Positions 61,321 through 64,000 of a stretch of 64,000 nucleotides of DNA are shown in pieces. Source of the stretch: Eledone cirrhosa (taxonomy: Eukaryota; Mollusca; Cephalopoda; Octopoda; Eledonidae). Every line of letters starts with the position of its first letter. The stretch's first letter is position 1. The notes below the pieces were generated by a model. That model had not been told where the DNA came from, made no database searches, and saw only the letters and a list, made by a program, of their open reading frames with translations. The translations under genes and the position numbers were made by a program. Location of the stretch: contig OZ024742.1 in the NCBI GenBank assembly GCA_964016885.1, positions 358,408,087-358,472,086 of the forward strand. Direction: 5' to 3'.

Positions 61321-64000
61321 TATGAAATAAAACTGTTTTATCCGTTTAGTAACCAACATGTCCAAAACTGGCTTTGGTTCTATGAAATAAAACTGTTTTA
61401 TACCTTTCAGTTACCAACAGTCCAAAACTGGCTTTGGTGATATGTAATACAACTGTTTTATACCTTTCAGTTACCAACATGTCCAAAACTGGCTTTGGTT
61501 CTATGAAAGAAAACTGTTTTATCCCTTTAGTTATCAACATGTCCAAAGCTGCCTTTGGTTCTATGAAATAAAACTGTTTTATCCTTTAGCTATAAACATG
61601 TCCAAAACTGGCTTTGGTTCTATGAAATAAAACTGTTGTATCCCTTTAGTTATTAACACGGGCAAAACTGGCTTTTGTTCTATGAAATAAAACTGTTTTA
61701 TCCCTTTCAGTTACCAACATGTCCAAAACTGGCTTTGGTTCTATGTAATAAAACTGTTTTATCTCTTTCAGTTACCAACATGTCCAAAACTGGCTTTGGT
61801 TCTATGAATTAAAACTGCTGTATCCCTTTAGTTACCAACATGTCCAAAACTGGCTTTGGTTCTATGAATTAAAATATTTTATCCCTTTAGTTACTAAACC
61901 AGCTAAAAAAAGCTCTGGTTCTATGAAATAAAACTGTTTTAGCCCTTTAGTTGTCAACCCAGCCAAAACCAGCTCTGGTTCTATGAAATGAAACTGTTTT
62001 ATCGATTTAATTATCAACCCGGCCAAAATGTATTCTGGTTCTATGAAATAAAACTGTTTTATCCCTTTAGTTATCAACATGACCAAAATTGGCTTTGGTT
62101 CTATGAAATAAAAATATTTTAACCCTTTAGTTATCAACTTGTCCAAAACTGGTTCTGGTTCTATGAAATAGAATTGTTTTATTCCTTTAGTTACCAAAGC
62201 GCTAAAAAAAGCTCTGGTTCTATGAAGTAAAACCGTTTTAGCCCTTTAGTTATCAACCAGGCCAAAACCAGCTCTGGTTCTATGGAATAAAACTGTTTTA
62301 TCCCTTCAATTATCAACCTGGCCAAAATTGGTTCTGGTTCTATGAAATAAAACTGTTTTATCCCTTTAGGTACCAACATCTCCAAAACTGGCTTTGGTTC
62401 TATGAAATAAAACTGTTTTATCCCTTTCAGTTACCAACATGTCCAAAACTGGCTTTGGTTATAAGTAATAAAACTGTTTTATCCCTTTCAGTTACCAACA
62501 TGTCCAAAACTGGCTTTGGTTCTATGAAATAAAACTGTTTTATCCCTGTAGTTATCAACATTTCCAAAATTGGCTTTGGTTCTATCAAATAAAACTGTTT
62601 TATCACTTTAGTTACCAACATGTCCAAAACTGGCTTTGGTTATATGTAATAATTTTTTTTTTTTCCCTTTCAGTTACCAACATTTCCAAAACTGGCTTTG
62701 GTTCTATGAAATAAAACTGTTTTATCACTTTAGTTACCAACATGTCCAAAACTGACTTTGGTTCTATGAAATAAAACTATTTTATTCCTTTATTTACCAA
62801 CATGTCCAAAACTGGCTTTGGTTCTATGAAATAAAACTGTTTTATCCCTTTAGTTACCAACATGTCCAAAACTTGTTCTGGTTCTATGAAATAAAACGGT
62901 TTTTTCCGTTTAGTTATCAACATGTTCAAAACTAGCTTTGGTTCTATGAAATAAATCTGTTTTATCCCTTTAGTTATCAACATGTCCAAAACTGGATTTG
63001 GTTCTATGAAATAATACTGTGTTATCCCTTTAGTTACCAGCAGGTCCAAAACTGGCTCTGGTTCTATGTAATAAAACTGTTTTATTCCTTTCAGTTACCA
63101 ACATGTCCAAAACTGGCTTTGGTTCTATGAAATAAAACTGTTTTATACCTTTAGCTATAAACATGTCCAAAATTGGCTTTGGTTCTATGAAATAAAACTG
63201 TTTTATCCCTTTATCTATAAACATGTCCAAAACTGGCTTTGGTTCTATGAAATAAAACTATTTTATCCCTTTAGTTACCAACATGTCCAAAACTGGCTTT
63301 GGTTCTATGAAATAAAACTGTTTTATCTCTTAGATTACCAACATGTACAAAACTGGCTTTGGTTCTATGAAGTACAAATGTTTTATCTCTTAGATTACCA
63401 ACATGTACAAAACTGGCTTTGGTTCTATGACATAAAACTGTTTTGTCCCTTTAGTTACCAACAGGTCCAAAACTGGCTTTGGTTCTATGAAATAAAACTG
63501 TTTTATCCCTTTATCTATAAACATGTCCAAAACTGGCTTTGGTTCTATGTAATAAAACTATTTTATCCCTTTAGCTATCAACCCGGTCAAAACTGGCTTT
63601 GGTTCTATGAAATAAAACTATTTTATCCCTTTATTTACCAATATGTCCAAAACTGGCATTTGGTTCTATGAAATAAAACTGTTTTATCCCTTTAGTTACC
63701 AACATGTCCAAAACTTGTTCTGGTTCTATGAAATAAAACGGTTTTACCCGTTTAGTTATCAACATGTCCAAAACTGGCTTTGGTTCTATGAAATAATACT
63801 GTTTTATCCCTTTAGTTACCAACATGTCCCAAACTGGCTTTGGTTTCATGAAATAAAACTGTTTTATCCCTTTAGTTACCAACAGGTCCAAAACTGGCTC
63901 TGGTTCTATGTAATAAAACTGTTTTATCCCTTTCAGTTACCAACAGGTCCAAAGCTGGCTTTGGTTCTATGAAATAAAACTGTTTTTCCCTTTAGTTATT

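Larger units (their letters stand above)
14551..64000 (+). repeat. 60-bp satellite array, about 49 kb, open at the right edge
   Basis: Head-to-tail units of 60 bp, all in one orientation, carry in order GTTACCAACATGTCC, AAAACTGGCTTTGG, TTCTATGAAATAAAAC and TGTTTTATCCCTTTA. About 820 units fit the span. Main variants: GTTATCAACATG; AACCCGGCC; ATCGACCCGGCC; AAACCAGCTAAAAAAAGCTC; GCTATAAACATG; ATCACCCCTCCC; and a frequent 61-bp form with CTTTCAGTTACC. Each unit has a perfect 15-bp palindrome ATAAAACTGTTTTAT and an AATAAA. The unit length is a multiple of three, so many open frames appear on both strands (plus FYPFSYQHVQNWLWFYEIKL, minus KGIKQFYFIEPKPVLDMLVT per unit). The 61-bp form repeatedly closes them. 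I assign no coding function. I do not recognise this satellite by name. Confidence 0.98.

Noticed and set aside
14551..64000. CRISPR-like direct repeats
   Set aside because: Units are contiguous with no unique spacers, and the flanking DNA is animal in type.
14551..64000. CENP-B box or telomeric repeat in the satellite unit
   Set aside because: No TTCG-N4-A-N2-CGGG-like motif and no TTAGGG runs were seen; centromere function cannot be inferred.

Overview
The window looks like intergenic DNA from a cephalopod, most probably an octopus. The main evidence is eight copies of tRNA-derived SINEs. Seven belong to one family whose body carries TTTATCGACCCCGTAAGGAT and GGGATTTGAACTCAGAA (shown as the complement of the tRNA-like head), which I recognise as an abundant octopus SINE. 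Fossil non-LTR retrotransposon 3' ends with (GAT)n tails and TTAA-flanked MITEs fit the same source. Species is not determined. I find no convincing protein-coding gene, rRNA or intact tRNA gene in the window.

Positions 1-14550 are a mosaic of old mobile elements and simple repeats. In order they hold: an element end and an (AT)n tract; a long foldback with a SINE inserted in one arm (562-1133); a second SINE; small foldbacks and a 128-bp tandem duplication; a Helitron-like element (2633-3547); a 1-kb CCA/CACA minisatellite (4360-5403); a SINE inside another inverted repeat (5823-6204); a 123-bp tandem array that ends in a retrotransposon ORF tail (6251-6850); a split tRNA-Val-like relic (7786-8046); a SINE split by a TTAA MITE (8070-8488); further SINEs, MITEs and LINE tails; and a LINE reverse-transcriptase C-terminal relic (12840-13125).

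Positions 14551-64000 are one head-to-tail satellite array with a 60-bp unit, about 820 units by simple arithmetic, running off the right edge. It is interrupted once, by a SINE with an 18-bp target-site duplication (52894-53076). The array is not uniform. Units fall into recognisable subtypes that are reused in multi-unit modules (301, 362, 662, 1139, 1321, 1867, 2284 bp) and in longer-range duplicates spaced about 5.0 and 7.9 kb. The left part (to about 33 kb) and the right part use different subtypes. A short stretch of 21-bp collapsed units at 32941-33003 lies exactly where the 7.9-kb duplicate loses homology.

Because 60 is a multiple of three, any frame without a stop in the unit stays open for many units. 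This yields dozens of apparent ORFs on both strands encoding 20-residue repeats. A common 61-bp variant (extra C, giving CTTTCAGTTACC) breaks these frames, so I read them as by-products of periodicity, not genes. The satellite with its layered higher-order structure is the most notable object here. Whether it is centromeric, transcribed or previously described cannot be told from this window.
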